Positions 40,696-51,212 of a stretch of DNA of 64,000 nt are shown here, piece by piece (the first letter of the stretch is position 1; the number at the start of each line of letters is the position of its first letter). This stretch comes from Bacteroidales bacterium (GTDB lineage Bacteria > Bacteroidota > Bacteroidia > Bacteroidales > UBA932): the NCBI GenBank assembly GCA_023667095.1, contig JAMPAT010000015.1, positions 1-64,000 on the forward strand, in the 5' to 3' direction. A program made the translations under genes and the position numbers. The notes under the pieces were generated by a model. The model was not told the DNA's origin. It saw nothing but the letters and a program-made list of their open reading frames with translations, and made no database searches.

Positions 40696-42183
40696 ATGAA
40701 AAAGACAAAACGATATTTCCGCCTGCTGATTGCTGTCTGCGTATTCCTGGCAGGTAGCCTGAGGATGAACTCACAGGAAATGACCCTCCAGGAGGCGATA
40801 TCCGTTGCCAGGCTGCAGGGAGTGGAGGCACTGGAGGCTAAATTCAATTTCATATCTTCGTACTGGGCATACAGATCCTACAAGGCCAGCCGTCTCCCGT
40901 CGCTATATCTCTATGGGACTCTCGGCGACTTCAACAGGTCGCTTACCCTTCTGCAGAACTATGAGACGGGGCAGATGTCGTATGCAAGCTCGTATTATCT
41001 GCAGAACAGTGTCGGCCTTGCCGTCCGGCAGAATATCATGCTGACGGGAGGAAGCCTTTCCCTGTATTCGGACCTTTCACGCATCGACCAGTTCGGTGAC
41101 AACAAGAACCTGACGTGGTACACACAGCCGATAACGGTGTCATATTCCCAGCCGATATTCTCATATAACCGTTTCAAATGGGAAAAGCTCATATCCCCGA
41201 AGGAGTATGAGAAAGCCCGCAGGGTGTATATCGAGTCAATGGAAAAGGTTACGCTTGATGTCGTTGAAGCCTATTACGGCCTTATGCTGGCACAGATGAA
41301 ATATGATGTCTCTTCATCGAATTTCGTGAATACGGGAAAGATGCGGGATGTGGCAGTGGAGAGGATGAAGCTGGGGACGGTCACGCGTGACGAATATCTC
41401 CAGCTTGAACTGAGGATGCTGAATGACAGCATCTCAATAAACGAGAATGCTGTTGCAATAAGGCAGGCGCAGATGGCCCTGAACTCTATCCTCGGATATG
41501 ATGAGTCTGCCGAGATACGCCCGGTGACGGATGAAAGCCTGCCATCGGTCTGGATGGACTATGACTTTGTCATGCAGAAGGCAATGGACAATTCGTCATT
41601 TGACATCGAAAACCAGATAAATGTCCTGAATGCCCGCTCTGCCGTGGCTTCGGCAAAGGCGGACCGCGGCATTTCTGTACAGCTGAATGCCCGGTTCGGA
41701 CTGTCCAAGAGCGATGCCCGGTTCCGTGATGCCTATATGCGTCCGCTTGACCAGGAGGTCGTAGGGATAACTTTCAGCCTGCCGATATTTGACTGGGGGC
41801 TTGGAAAGGGGAAGGTGCAGAAGGCAAAGGCTGCAGAGGAGGTCGTACGTGCCCAGGTCCTGCAGAGCGAGAATGATTTCCGCAGGAAGGTATTCACTGC
41901 CGTTGGGCAGTTCAACAATCAGCGGCAGCAGTGCAGTTCCTCCAGAAGGGCACGTGACATTGCAGATGAAAGGTATATGCTGATGATGGAGAGGTTCCGC
42001 AGCGGCAGTGCAACAGTGACGGAACTGAATACTGCGCAGAGCGAGCATGACAGTGCCACGCAGCAGTATGTCAATGATTTGAGCAGTTTCTGGAATTACT
42101 ATTATTCTATACGTCAGCTGACCCTGTATGACTTTATCGGAGGGCATGACATAGATGTGGATCCGGAGGAGATGATTGAATAA
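40696..42183 (+). CDS. TolC-like outer membrane efflux protein
   Basis: 495 residues. Signal peptide (YFRLLIAVCVFLAGSLRMNS), then two repeats of outer-membrane efflux protein type: LQEAISVARLQGVEALEAKF, and LGTVTRDEYLQLELRMLND with later RFRSGSATVTELNTAQSEHD. The second half closes with FDWGLGKGKVQKAKAAEEV, typical of OEP domains. It forms the outer-membrane channel of the tripartite pump encoded by the next three genes. Confidence 0.9.
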   Translation: MKKTKRYFRLLIAVCVFLAGSLRMNSQEMTLQEAISVARLQGVEALEAKFNFISSYWAYRSYKASRLPSLYLYGTLGDFNRSLTLLQNYETGQMSYASSYYLQNSVGLAVRQNIMLTGGSLSLYSDLSRIDQFGDNKNLTWYTQPITVSYSQPIFSYNRFKWEKLISPKEYEKARRVYIESMEKVTLDVVEAYYGLMLAQMKYDVSSSNFVNTGKMRDVAVERMKLGTVTRDEYLQLELRMLNDSISINENAVAIRQAQMALNSILGYDESAEIRPVTDESLPSVWMDYDFVMQKAMDNSSFDIENQINVLNARSAVASAKADRGISVQLNARFGLSKSDARFRDAYMRPLDQEVVGITFSLPIFDWGLGKGKVQKAKAAEEVVRAQVLQSENDFRRKVFTAVGQFNNQRQQCSSSRRARDIADERYMLMMERFRSGSATVTELNTAQSEHDSATQQYVNDLSSFWNYYYSIRQLTLYDFIGGHDIDVDPEEMIE

Positions 42184-42226
42184 CACTTGTCTTGCGCTTG
42201 CAGGACACCATAATAAATTGAATGTC

Positions 42227-43312
42227 ATGATAAGACGTTATATCTTGACTGGTGCAGCCGTTGCCATGGCTGCATCCGTGCTGTGTTCCTGCGGAGGCAG
42301 GGATGCCGTTTCCGGGAAGGACGGCAAGCTGCAATATACGCCCCAGGTGAATGAAGTGGCTGTCACTGTCCTTGAAAGGAAGACATTCAACCGCCATATA
42401 CTCTCCAACGGACGTCTTTCCGCATCTTCAAAGGCAGCTCTTGTCTTCGGGGTGTCCGGGATCATAGACAATGTGAATGTATGTGACGGACAGGCTGTCC
42501 GTAAAGGCGAGACAATCGCCTCGCTGGACTGCCGAGACATAAGGCTGTCAGCAGATGCGGCGGAACTCGCGCTAAAGAAAGCGGAGCTTGACATGTATGA
42601 TGTGCTTGCAGGCCAGGGATATCCTGCCAGGGACACATCTGCCGTACCGAAGGAAGTCTTGGAGGTGGCCAAGATGCGTTCCGGTTATTTGTCTGCTGTA
42701 AATGAACTGTCAAAGGCAAGGTACAATGAGTCACGCTCTGTGCTCAGGGCTCCTTTCAGCGGAAGGGTGGCGGATGTCAAGTTCCGGACCTGGAGCCAGG
42801 CTTCCGCATCGGAGCCGTTCTGCATGGTGATTGATGACAGCGTCCTTGATGTGGAGTTCACTGTCCTGGAGTCGGACTATCAGCTTGTTGCTGCAGGTCT
42901 TCCGGTGAAAGTGTCTCCTTTCGGGGTTTCAGGCAAGCGGTATCCGGGAAAGATTGTCAGCATAAATCCCGCTGTGGACAAGAATGGACAGGTATCTGTG
43001 CGTGCCCAGGTCAGGAATGACGGCAGCCTTGTGGACGGCATGAATGTCAAGGTAACGGTTGAGAAGGAGATGTCCGGGATGCTGGTTGTCCCGAAAAGTG
43101 CTGTCGTGATACGCGACAACCTCGATGTCGCTTTCCGCTACAATGACGGGAAGGCTGAGTGGGTGTATGTCAATATCCTGCATTCCAACAGCGACAGCTA
43201 TGCAATAGAGGCGAATGCTGACCGTGGGGCTGAACTTGCCGAGGGGGACCTCATAATCGTCTCGGGGAACCTTAACCTTGCTGACGGTTCGTCAGTCAAG
43301 CTGAAAGACTGA
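42227..43312 (+). CDS. RND efflux periplasmic adaptor lipoprotein
   Basis: 361 residues from the ATG at 42227, selected because it yields a lipobox (ASVLCSC). Membrane-fusion features: FGVSGIIDNVNVCDGQAVRKGETIASLD (lipoyl half), helical hairpin, then SVLRAPFSGRVADVKF (second lipoyl half) and the beta-barrel VKVSPFGVSGKRYPGKIVSI. Links the RND pumps to the TolC-like channel. Stop is two bases from the next start. Confidence 0.9.
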   Translation: MIRRYILTGAAVAMAASVLCSCGGRDAVSGKDGKLQYTPQVNEVAVTVLERKTFNRHILSNGRLSASSKAALVFGVSGIIDNVNVCDGQAVRKGETIASLDCRDIRLSADAAELALKKAELDMYDVLAGQGYPARDTSAVPKEVLEVAKMRSGYLSAVNELSKARYNESRSVLRAPFSGRVADVKFRTWSQASASEPFCMVIDDSVLDVEFTVLESDYQLVAAGLPVKVSPFGVSGKRYPGKIVSINPAVDKNGQVSVRAQVRNDGSLVDGMNVKVTVEKEMSGMLVVPKSAVVIRDNLDVAFRYNDGKAEWVYVNILHSNSDSYAIEANADRGAELAEGDLIIVSGNLNLADGSSVKLKD

Positions 43313-43314
43313 CT

Positions 43315-46300
43315 ATGCTGAAGACCATTATAGAACGTCCGGTGGCAGTGACAATGGTCCTGCTTATTGCCGTTGTCCTCGGTATAGCCGGCATGAGGAT
43401 GCTTCCGGTGTCTCTTGTCCCGGATGTGGATGTGCCTGTGGTGACTGTGCAGGCTGAATCGGCCGGAATGTCTGCGCGCGAAATGGACGAGAGTGTCCTG
43501 AAGCCTTTGCGCCAGCAGCTTGTGCAGATCAACGGTCTCCAGGATATCGTGACGGAGGCAAAGGACGGCAGCGGTACAATATCATTGACTTTCAGCCACG
43601 GGGCAGACATTGACTATCTCTTTATCGAGGCCAATGAGAAGGTGGACCGTTCTATGTCTTCGCTTCCAGGCATACAGAGACCGAAGGTCCTGAAATCAAG
43701 CGCAACGGACATTCCGGCATTCTATATAAACATGACATCTGCCTGTGATGGCCAGTATTCAGGAGAAAGGTCTGAACTGTTTCCCGTGCCGGAGAAATTC
43801 ATGAGGATGTCATCCTTTGCATCGGAGGTGGTGGCAAAGCGGATAGAACAGCTGGACGAAGTTGCAATGGTGGATATCAGCGGCCTTGCGGCCAGGGAAC
43901 TGCTTGTCATCCCTGACATGGAGGCACTGAAAAGCTCCGGCATCGGGATCGACAGGTTTGAAGAGCTTGTGCGTTCCGCCAATGTGAGGCTCGGAAGCCT
44001 TGTAATCCGTGACGGGGAATACCGATTCAATGTCAAGTTCGTCTCGTATGCCGAAAGCAGGACGGATATCGAGAACCTGTATTTCAAGGTAGGGGACAGG
44101 CTTATGCAGGTCAAGGATGTCGCTGAGGTGGTGGAGCATCCGGCAGGCCGGACTGGCCTTGTCCGTTCGGATGGCAGGCCTGCCGTGTCCATGGCTGTCA
44201 TAAAGCAGAGCTCTGCAAGGATGTCTGAACTGAAGGATGCGATAGAGGACCTCCTGGGGCATTTCAGGGATGATTATCCTGATGTGGAGTTTACAGTGAC
44301 AAGGGACCAGACCCAGCTGCTTGACTATTCCATAGACAGCCTTGTCCGGAACATCGTCTTCGGCATCCTTTTAGCTGTGCTTGTGATATTCCTGTTCATG
44401 AGGGACTTCCGTTCTCCGCTCCTTGTGGCGATGACGATCCCTGCCGCATTGATTTTCTCGATGCTTGTGTTCTATGTGATAGGCTTGGGAATCAATATAA
44501 TATCACTTTCAGGACTTATCCTTGGCGTAGGAATGATGGTTGACAACACCATTATCCTTGTCGACAACATAACGGGGCACTGGACACGTGGTGAGGAGCT
44601 TCGCAAGGCTGTTGTGGACGGCACTGTCGAGGTCATGGGTGCGATGCTCAGCTCTGTGCTGACAACATGTGCAGTGTTTATCCCGCTGATTTTTGTGAAC
44701 GGCATTGCCGGGGCGATATTCTATGACCAGGCAATGTCCATCACTGTTGTCCTGCTGTCTTCGTATGCCGTGACAGTGACGGTGATACCTGTCTACTATT
44801 ACATGTGGTACAGGAAAAGCGGAAGCTTCAGGCCAAGCCGGATTCTCAGCCGTATTTCAATCGACGGTGCTGCGGAAAAGGTGGACGATGTCATCATGGG
44901 GTGGTTTCTGCGCCGTACATGGCTCTCATGGACTATGCTTGCTGTGTCAGTGGCCGGTGCTTCCTTCCTGTTCATGACTATGGAAAAGGAGAAGCTGCCG
45001 CCGATTACCAGTTCGGAGATAATGATGGAGATAGACTGGAATGAACCTTTGTCTGTGGAGCAGAATGAGGAACGGGTGGCACGTCTGGAGGATGCACTCT
45101 CAGGGGAAGCGCAGCAGGTAACGTCTTTCGTTGGTGTCCAGCAGTTCCTGCTCAGCCATGGAGGTGACAATGGCATGTCACAGGCGTCCATATATATGAA
45201 ATGTGCGGACTCCAGGTCCCTGGAAAGGGCTATGGATTCCATTGGAAGACGGCTGAGGGATGAATATCCTAAGGCGAACTGCGGCTTTGAGGCAGCCGGG
45301 AATATCTTTGAGATGGTTTTTGCCGGCAGGGAGGCACCTTTGCTGGCAAGGCTGCGCCCTGTTTCTTCCCCAGGACTTGCTCCTGAGGCTGTCCTGTCTG
45401 CAGTGGACAGCATTGCCCGCGCCTTGCCGTGGCTTTCTGTTCCGCGCGTCCCTCTCAAGACGGATGTGCTTTTTGTTGCAGATGCAGAGCGGATGGCCCT
45501 GTACGGGGTTTCTTATCAGAGCCTTGCGCGGGTATTGCGCAGCTCGCTGAACCAGAACAGCCTGTTTGACATTGTACAGGGTGAAAGGAGCATCCCTGTT
45601 GTGCTCGGTACAGGACATGGGGATCTTGCCGGAATCCTGGAGAATACCTTTGTGGAGTCCCGGGATGCAGCCATCCCCGTATCCGGGCTGATGCGCCGGA
45701 CCTATGCCGAGGATTTCAAGACCATAGTCTCGGGTACTGAGGGCAACTATTATCCTGTTCCCTTTGATGCCGCCCCGTCTGATGTGCCTGAAATAATTTC
45801 TGCAGTGCAGTCCGCAGTCCAGGATGAGGGCAATTTTGAGGTAAGCTTCAGCGGCTCTTATTTTACGGACAGGAAAATGGTTGAGGAGATGCTTCTTGTC
45901 CTTGCCATAGCAATTGTCCTGCTGTACCTTATCCTTGCATCGCAGTTCGAGTCGCTTCTGCAGCCGGTGATTATCCTTTCCGAGGTGGCCATCGACATAT
46001 TCTTCTGTCTCCTTGTGCTCAAGTGCCTTGGCATGAGCATAAACCTGATGTCGATGATAGGGCTTGTTGTCATCTGTGGAATTGTCATAAATGACTCGAT
46101 CCTGAAGATTGACACGATAAACCGTCTGCGCCGCAGCGGAATGCCTCTGGAAGAGTCCATAATGACAGCTTCAAGGCTGAGGCTGAAGGCAATCCTGATG
46201 ACATCCCTGACCACGGTGCTTTCTGTCCTGCCTTTCCTTGCGCGTGGGAATATGGGGGCGGACCTCCAGTTTCCTATGTCTGCGGTCATTGTCGCGGGGA

Positions 46301-46371
46301 TGCTCTTCGGGACATTTGTCAGCCTGTTCGTAGTGCCTGCACTGTATTGTTCAATCTACCGTAGACGTTAG
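43315..46371 (+). CDS. RND efflux transporter, first pump subunit
   Basis: 1018 residues, normal AcrB/HAE1 length. N-terminal RPVAVTMVLLIAVVLGIAGM membrane anchor, porter-domain motifs, and the TM4 proton-relay pair in GVGMMVDNTIILVDN. The second half repeats the fold (ILASQFESLLQP; GIVINDSILKID; ALYCSIYRRR end). It uses the proton gradient to expel compounds. A second, different RND protein starts four bases downstream, so the pump may be a mixed trimer as in MdtBC. Confidence 0.93.
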   Translation: MLKTIIERPVAVTMVLLIAVVLGIAGMRMLPVSLVPDVDVPVVTVQAESAGMSAREMDESVLKPLRQQLVQINGLQDIVTEAKDGSGTISLTFSHGADIDYLFIEANEKVDRSMSSLPGIQRPKVLKSSATDIPAFYINMTSACDGQYSGERSELFPVPEKFMRMSSFASEVVAKRIEQLDEVAMVDISGLAARELLVIPDMEALKSSGIGIDRFEELVRSANVRLGSLVIRDGEYRFNVKFVSYAESRTDIENLYFKVGDRLMQVKDVAEVVEHPAGRTGLVRSDGRPAVSMAVIKQSSARMSELKDAIEDLLGHFRDDYPDVEFTVTRDQTQLLDYSIDSLVRNIVFGILLAVLVIFLFMRDFRSPLLVAMTIPAALIFSMLVFYVIGLGINIISLSGLILGVGMMVDNTIILVDNITGHWTRGEELRKAVVDGTVEVMGAMLSSVLTTCAVFIPLIFVNGIAGAIFYDQAMSITVVLLSSYAVTVTVIPVYYYMWYRKSGSFRPSRILSRISIDGAAEKVDDVIMGWFLRRTWLSWTMLAVSVAGASFLFMTMEKEKLPPITSSEIMMEIDWNEPLSVEQNEERVARLEDALSGEAQQVTSFVGVQQFLLSHGGDNGMSQASIYMKCADSRSLERAMDSIGRRLRDEYPKANCGFEAAGNIFEMVFAGREAPLLARLRPVSSPGLAPEAVLSAVDSIARALPWLSVPRVPLKTDVLFVADAERMALYGVSYQSLARVLRSSLNQNSLFDIVQGERSIPVVLGTGHGDLAGILENTFVESRDAAIPVSGLMRRTYAEDFKTIVSGTEGNYYPVPFDAAPSDVPEIISAVQSAVQDEGNFEVSFSGSYFTDRKMVEEMLLVLAIAIVLLYLILASQFESLLQPVIILSEVAIDIFFCLLVLKCLGMSINLMSMIGLVVICGIVINDSILKIDTINRLRRSGMPLEESIMTASRLRLKAILMTSLTTVLSVLPFLARGNMGADLQFPMSAVIVAGMLFGTFVSLFVVPALYCSIYRRR

Positions 46372-46375
46372 AGGG

Positions 46376-49300
46376 ATGGTACCTGGGAATGGGCATATCG
46401 GGACTGTGCGCAGGAAAGGGATTCCTCCTTTTTCCGTGATGCTGCTTATGGCTGCTGCCGCTGTAGTCGGGCTTGCCTCCATGAGGATGCTCAATGTGCA
46501 GTATACACCGTCTGCCCCGGACAGCTCGATACGTGTAGGCTACAGATTCCCTGATGCCTCTGCGCGCATAGTGGAGTCTGAAGTCACTTCAAGGATAGAG
46601 GGCGTGCTTTCCGGTATAGACAATTGCAGCGGAGTCTCGTCCGTCTCCAGGAAAGGCTCAGGAAGTGTGACCGTTGATTTCCATAAGGGTACGGACATGG
46701 CTGCGGCGCGGTTTGATGTGGCTTCCAGGATCAGGGACCTTTATCCGTATCTTCCGGACAAGGTCACATATCCGTCCATTTCCCTTGACGTTGGAGGCGG
46801 TGAGTCAAGGACCGCAATCACATACGTGATAAAGTCTTCTCTTCCGTCCGGTGAAATTGAAAGCTATATCTCTGAACATGTAGTGACCCCTCTCTCGCGT
46901 ATCCCCGGGGTGGAGAATGCAGCCTTGTATGGGGCGACACCCTGCCATTGGGTGATAACCTTCGATGCAGAACGTTCAAGGGTCCTGGGCATTACAGCGG
47001 AAGATATTTCCGCAGCATTCCATGCATATGGCAGTGAGGAGGCCCTTGGCATGGTGGAGGATGACGGAGGGATGCTGACTGTCAGGCTCAAATGCAATGT
47101 TTCCGGAGACTTCGGGCAGATTCCTGTCAAGAACATCGGCGGCAGGGTTGTCTATCTCCGCGACATCGCCAACTATAGGTATGAAGAGGCATTGCCTGCG
47201 GGATATTACCGTATCAATGGACTTAACACCATATCGCTGAATGTGGATGTCGCAGCCAACACGAACCTTATCCGTGCTGTAAAGGATATCCGGAGGGAGA
47301 TGTCTCTGCTCCAGGAGGCCTTCCCTGAGGAGATAACGGCATCGGTAAGCTATGACTCTTCTGAATATGTCAGCAATGAGCTGGACAAGATATTTTTCCG
47401 TACTCTCCTGTGCCTTGCTGTCCTGCTCGCATTTGTGTTCCTTGTCAACAGGTCATTGAGGTATATGCTGGCCATTGCTGCCACGCTTGCCGTAAATATC
47501 CTGGTTGCCATTGCGATATACGGGCTTGTAGGGCTTTCTGTCCATATCTATACCCTTGCCGGGATAAGCGTCTCCCTTGGTATTGTCATAGATACTTCCA
47601 TCGTTATGATTGACCATTACGGGCATTTCCGTGACAGGAAGGTATTCGCGGCATTGCTCGGTGCCGTTGCCACAACGGTAGGTGCGCTGCTTGTAGTGCT
47701 GCTTCTCCCTGACAGTGAAAGGGAGAACCTTACAGATTTCATCTGTGTCATTGTCATTAACCTGGGAGTGTCGCTTGCTGTGACGTGGCTTTTCGTCCCG
47801 GCACTCGCCGACTGTTTCCCGATAAAGCGCGGCGGGGATTCAATGTCCATATCCAGACGCCGGAGGGTGGTGAAATGGAACAGGGCATATAAGTCATATA
47901 TATGCTGGGGACTGCGTCACAGGTGGATATATGCTGTTTCCTTCATTGCAGCCTTCGGCATTCCTCTTTGCCTTATTCCGGATAAACCCTCGTCTGATGG
48001 CGCGGAACCACGTAACTGGCTGGAAAACATTTGCTATAAGGTATCCGGATGGCAGCCTTATGCTGACAACAGGGCTACCATAGACAAGGTCGCCGGGTCT
48101 TCATTTGCCTTGTTCCACAGGGCTATGGACCGGATGAATTTCTACAGGGAGCCGGACAGGACTGTGCTGACAGTCCATGCCGGGATGCTGGAGGGGGCGA
48201 CCGTGCATCAGCTGAACGATGTGGTCCGCAGCATGGAGAACTATCTTGCAGGATTCGATGAAATCGATGTCTTCACGACCAGGGTGACTTCCTACAGCAA
48301 TGCTGTTATCCAGGTGATGTTCAAGCCTGAATATGAGAATACAGGATTTCCGCTGGTGCTTAAGTCCCAGGTCACTTCAATGGCCATTGATTTCGGAGGG
48401 GCCAACTGGAGGGTAAGCGGCATTGATGACAATTACTTCAACAACAATGTGGTCTCCACCTACAAAGGCTCCGGGATTCTCCTGAGAGGATATAACTATG
48501 ACGAACTTCTTGTATATGCCGGCCGGCTGATAGACCGCATGTCAGGCAACAGGCGTGTCTCCGGTCCTGAGATATGGAGCTCCGGATACAACGGGCAGCC
48601 GTCAATGGAATATAACCTGTCGTATGACTTTGAGTCTATGGGCAGCCGCGGCATTTCGCCATACAGGTATTACAGCTATCTCCATACGGCACTTTTCGAG
48701 CTTCCTGTGGGCACTGCCGATGTGGACGGGACGGTCTCTGAGGTTGTGCTGAAGTCTTCTGACCAGGAGAGCCTTGACCTGTGGCATGTGCTGAATGCTC
48801 CAGCACGCCTTGACAGCCTTGACATGACCCTGTCATCGATGGGCAGCATCGGGAAGTACCGCTCTGGACTGGATATACGCAAGGTAAACCAGTCCTACGA
48901 GGTGTGTGTCGCCTATGATTTCATCGGCAGCTGGCAGCTTCAGCAGAAGATGCAGAAGGAGCTTGTGCAATGGATGAACTCGGAAGTCCTGCCAGTGGGC
49001 TTCAAGGCTGTGTCAAGGGATTCGCGCTGGTCGGACGAACACAGGGACAGCTACCTGTGGCTGATCCTGCTTGTAATTGCTGTCATATATGTTGTGACGG
49101 CAATTACGTTCGAGTCATTCAGGCTTCCGCTTCCTGTAATATTCATGATTCCAGTCTCGTTCATCGGGCCTTTCCTTGTATTCGGCCTGTCTGACATTAC
49201 CTTCGACCAGGGAGGGTTTGCTGCATTCGTGATGCTCTGCGGGGTTGCTGTCAATGCAGGAATATATCTGGTGACGGCATGGCAGGACATCTGCAGAAGT

Positions 49301-49552
49301 TCCGGTGCCACGACAGGGAGGCTTCAAGGTGAGGTCCGTTGCTATATAAAGGCATACAACAGGAAAATCAATCCTATAATATTGACTGTGCTCTCCACGG
49401 TCCTGGGGCTGCTCCCGTTCCTTTCAGACGGTCCTGAGGAGGTGTTCTGGTTTGACTTTGCTGTCGGCACAGTTTCCGGTATGCTTTTCTCTGTGCTTGC
49501 CATTGTCTTTGTCCTTCCGGTATTTGTGGTAAAAAAATCTGTAAATCATTGA
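46376..49552 (+). CDS. RND efflux transporter, second pump subunit
   Basis: 1058 residues, same superfamily as the preceding gene but highly diverged. The start KGIPPFSVMLLMAAAAVVGL lacks the usual RP motif. TM4 pair is kept (LGIVIDTSIVMIDH), and the second half has FESFRLPLPVIF and GVAVNAGIYLVTAWQD, where the usual NDSI is replaced. One adaptor and one channel serve both pumps. Possible specialised heteromeric arrangement; substrate unknown. Confidence 0.88.
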   Translation: MVPGNGHIGTVRRKGIPPFSVMLLMAAAAVVGLASMRMLNVQYTPSAPDSSIRVGYRFPDASARIVESEVTSRIEGVLSGIDNCSGVSSVSRKGSGSVTVDFHKGTDMAAARFDVASRIRDLYPYLPDKVTYPSISLDVGGGESRTAITYVIKSSLPSGEIESYISEHVVTPLSRIPGVENAALYGATPCHWVITFDAERSRVLGITAEDISAAFHAYGSEEALGMVEDDGGMLTVRLKCNVSGDFGQIPVKNIGGRVVYLRDIANYRYEEALPAGYYRINGLNTISLNVDVAANTNLIRAVKDIRREMSLLQEAFPEEITASVSYDSSEYVSNELDKIFFRTLLCLAVLLAFVFLVNRSLRYMLAIAATLAVNILVAIAIYGLVGLSVHIYTLAGISVSLGIVIDTSIVMIDHYGHFRDRKVFAALLGAVATTVGALLVVLLLPDSERENLTDFICVIVINLGVSLAVTWLFVPALADCFPIKRGGDSMSISRRRRVVKWNRAYKSYICWGLRHRWIYAVSFIAAFGIPLCLIPDKPSSDGAEPRNWLENICYKVSGWQPYADNRATIDKVAGSSFALFHRAMDRMNFYREPDRTVLTVHAGMLEGATVHQLNDVVRSMENYLAGFDEIDVFTTRVTSYSNAVIQVMFKPEYENTGFPLVLKSQVTSMAIDFGGANWRVSGIDDNYFNNNVVSTYKGSGILLRGYNYDELLVYAGRLIDRMSGNRRVSGPEIWSSGYNGQPSMEYNLSYDFESMGSRGISPYRYYSYLHTALFELPVGTADVDGTVSEVVLKSSDQESLDLWHVLNAPARLDSLDMTLSSMGSIGKYRSGLDIRKVNQSYEVCVAYDFIGSWQLQQKMQKELVQWMNSEVLPVGFKAVSRDSRWSDEHRDSYLWLILLVIAVIYVVTAITFESFRLPLPVIFMIPVSFIGPFLVFGLSDITFDQGGFAAFVMLCGVAVNAGIYLVTAWQDICRSSGATTGRLQGEVRCYIKAYNRKINPIILTVLSTVLGLLPFLSDGPEEVFWFDFAVGTVSGMLFSVLAIVFVLPVFVVKKSVNH

Positions 49553-49578
49553 TTTTTGAAATAATAATCGTATATTTG
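49549..49578 (+). promoter_or_regulatory. Promoter of the rplC-rpsC operon
   Basis: TTG (49549-49551), 19 bases, TATATTTG (49571-49578), a consensus Bacteroidota promoter overlapping the end of the RND gene. The 60-base leader that follows contains CCCGCCAAAATGTGAGGTGGGC, a small imperfect hairpin. Confidence 0.7.
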
Positions 49579-49639
49579 CAGCCCGCCAAAATGTGAGGTG
49601 GGCAATAAAGTATTTATAATCAATTAATTAAACAAACCA

Positions 49640-50263
49640 ATGCCTGGATTAATTGGAAAGAAAATCGGAATGACTTCCGTTTTCGGTGCTGATGGAAAGA
49701 ATATTCCATGCACCGTTATTGAGGCTGGTCCATGTGTAGTTACGCAGATTCGTACAGTAGAGAATGATGGTTATGCCGCTGTACAGCTTGCCTATGACGA
49801 AATGAGTGAGAAGCATGCCAGCGCGCCTCTGAAGGGGCACTTTGAAAAGGCAGGAACCACACCTAAGCGCAAACTCGTCGAATTCAAGGCGGATTTCGCT
49901 CAGGAGCTTAAATTAGGCGACACCCTTACTGTTGCTGACATCTTCACGGATGTTGCTTATGTAGATGTTGTCGGTACTTCCAAAGGTAAAGGTTTTCAGG
50001 GAGTTGTGAAACGCCACGGCTTTGCCGGTGTGGGCGGTGCCACCCATGGTCAGCACAACAGGCTCCGTCACCCTGGTTCACTCGGTGCATCATCTTGGCC
50101 TTCAAGGGTATTCAAGGGAATGCGCATGGCAGGACACATGGGTAACGAGCGCGTAAAGGTGTTCAACCTTGAAGTGGTAAAGGTTATTCCTGAGAACAAT
50201 CTTCTTGTAGTGAAAGGCTCTGTACCTGGAGCCAAGGGTTCTTATGTAATTTTGGAGGATTAA
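49640..50263 (+). CDS. rplC: Ribosomal protein L3
   Basis: 207 residues. Opens [19 protein letters not shown] and carries the universal [18 protein letters not shown] loop and [10 protein letters not shown]. Binds 23S rRNA near the start of large-subunit assembly. It is the first gene of this operon; rpsJ, its normal upstream neighbour in the S10 operon, is missing and replaced by the RND efflux genes. Confidence 0.97.
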   Translation: MPGLIGKKIGMTSVFGADGKNIPCTVIEAGPCVVTQIRTVENDGYAAVQLAYDEMSEKHASAPLKGHFEKAGTTPKRKLVEFKADFAQELKLGDTLTVADIFTDVAYVDVVGTSKGKGFQGVVKRHGFAGVGGATHGQHNRLRHPGSLGASSWPSRVFKGMRMAGHMGNERVKVFNLEVVKVIPENNLLVVKGSVPGAKGSYVILED

Positions 50264-50266
50264 GTT

Positions 50267-50896
50267 ATGGAGTTGTCAGTTTATAAAATTGACGGATCAG
50301 AGTCCGGAAAGAAGGTTGTTCTTGATGAGAACGTTTTCGGCGTGCAGCCAAATGACCACGCTATCTACCTTGATGTTAAGCAGTATCTTGCAAACCAGCG
50401 TCAGGGAACATCGAAGACAAAGGACCGCAGCGAGATTTCATACAGCACAAAGAAGCTCATCCGCCAGAAAGGCTCAGGCGGTGCACGCCACGGCAGCCTC
50501 AAGGCAGGTATCTATGTAGGTGGAGGAAGGGTTTTCGGACCTCAGCCACGCTGCTACCGTTCAAAGCTCAACAAGAAGCTCAAGCAGCTTGCCCGTTTCT
50601 CTGCGCTTTCATATAAGGCACAGGACAACGCAATCGTGATGGTTGAGCCATTCGCAATGGATGCTCCTAAGACCAAGGAGTTCGTACAGATTCTCAAGAA
50701 TATCAAGGCCGGAGACAGGAAAGTCCTCTTCGTGCTTCCTGAGAATTCTGCAAACATTTATCTTTCATCACGTAACCTTCCTGAGGTGAATGTCATCACA
50801 GTCAATGAACTCAACACATACGTTGTAATGAATGCAAATTCAATGGTTCTCGTTGACGGTGTACAGGACATTCTCGCATCAAGGATCAAACGCTAA
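50267..50896 (+). CDS. rplD: Ribosomal protein L4
   Basis: 209 residues. Contains the extended loop region with [19 protein letters not shown] and the [15 protein letters not shown] part, normal for bacterial L4. Lines the peptide exit tunnel of the large subunit and in some bacteria regulates its own operon. Three bases after rplC. Confidence 0.97.
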   Translation: MELSVYKIDGSESGKKVVLDENVFGVQPNDHAIYLDVKQYLANQRQGTSKTKDRSEISYSTKKLIRQKGSGGARHGSLKAGIYVGGGRVFGPQPRCYRSKLNKKLKQLARFSALSYKAQDNAIVMVEPFAMDAPKTKEFVQILKNIKAGDRKVLFVLPENSANIYLSSRNLPEVNVITVNELNTYVVMNANSMVLVDGVQDILASRIKR

Positions 50897-50908
50897 ACCG
50901 ATAGAGAA

Positions 50909-51199
50909 ATGGGAATAATAATTAAGCCAATAGTAACAGAGAAGATGACGGTTCAGGGCGAGAAATTGAACCGCTATGGTTTTATCGTAGACCGTGATGC
51001 CAACAAGATTGAGATCAAGTCTGCGGTAGAGCAGATGTACAATGTGTCTGTGGTAAGCGTGAATACAATCAATTACCATGGAAAGAAGAAATCCCGTTAT
51101 ACCAAGGCCGGTATGCTCAGGGGCCGTGCAAATCACTACAAGAAAGCTTATGTGGAACTTGCCGGTGATGACAAGATAGATTTTTATGCTAACATCTAA
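50909..51199 (+). CDS. rplW: Ribosomal protein L23
   Basis: 96 residues. Opens IIIKPIVTEKMT, then YGFIVDRDANKIEIKSAVEQMYNV and the flexible basic loop KKKSRYTKAGMLRGRANHYKKA. Sits at the tunnel exit, where chaperones and targeting factors dock. Confidence 0.96.
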   Translation: MGIIIKPIVTEKMTVQGEKLNRYGFIVDRDANKIEIKSAVEQMYNVSVVSVNTINYHGKKKSRYTKAGMLRGRANHYKKAYVELAGDDKIDFYANI

Positions 51200-51212
51200 T
51201 CAGGTATAAGTC

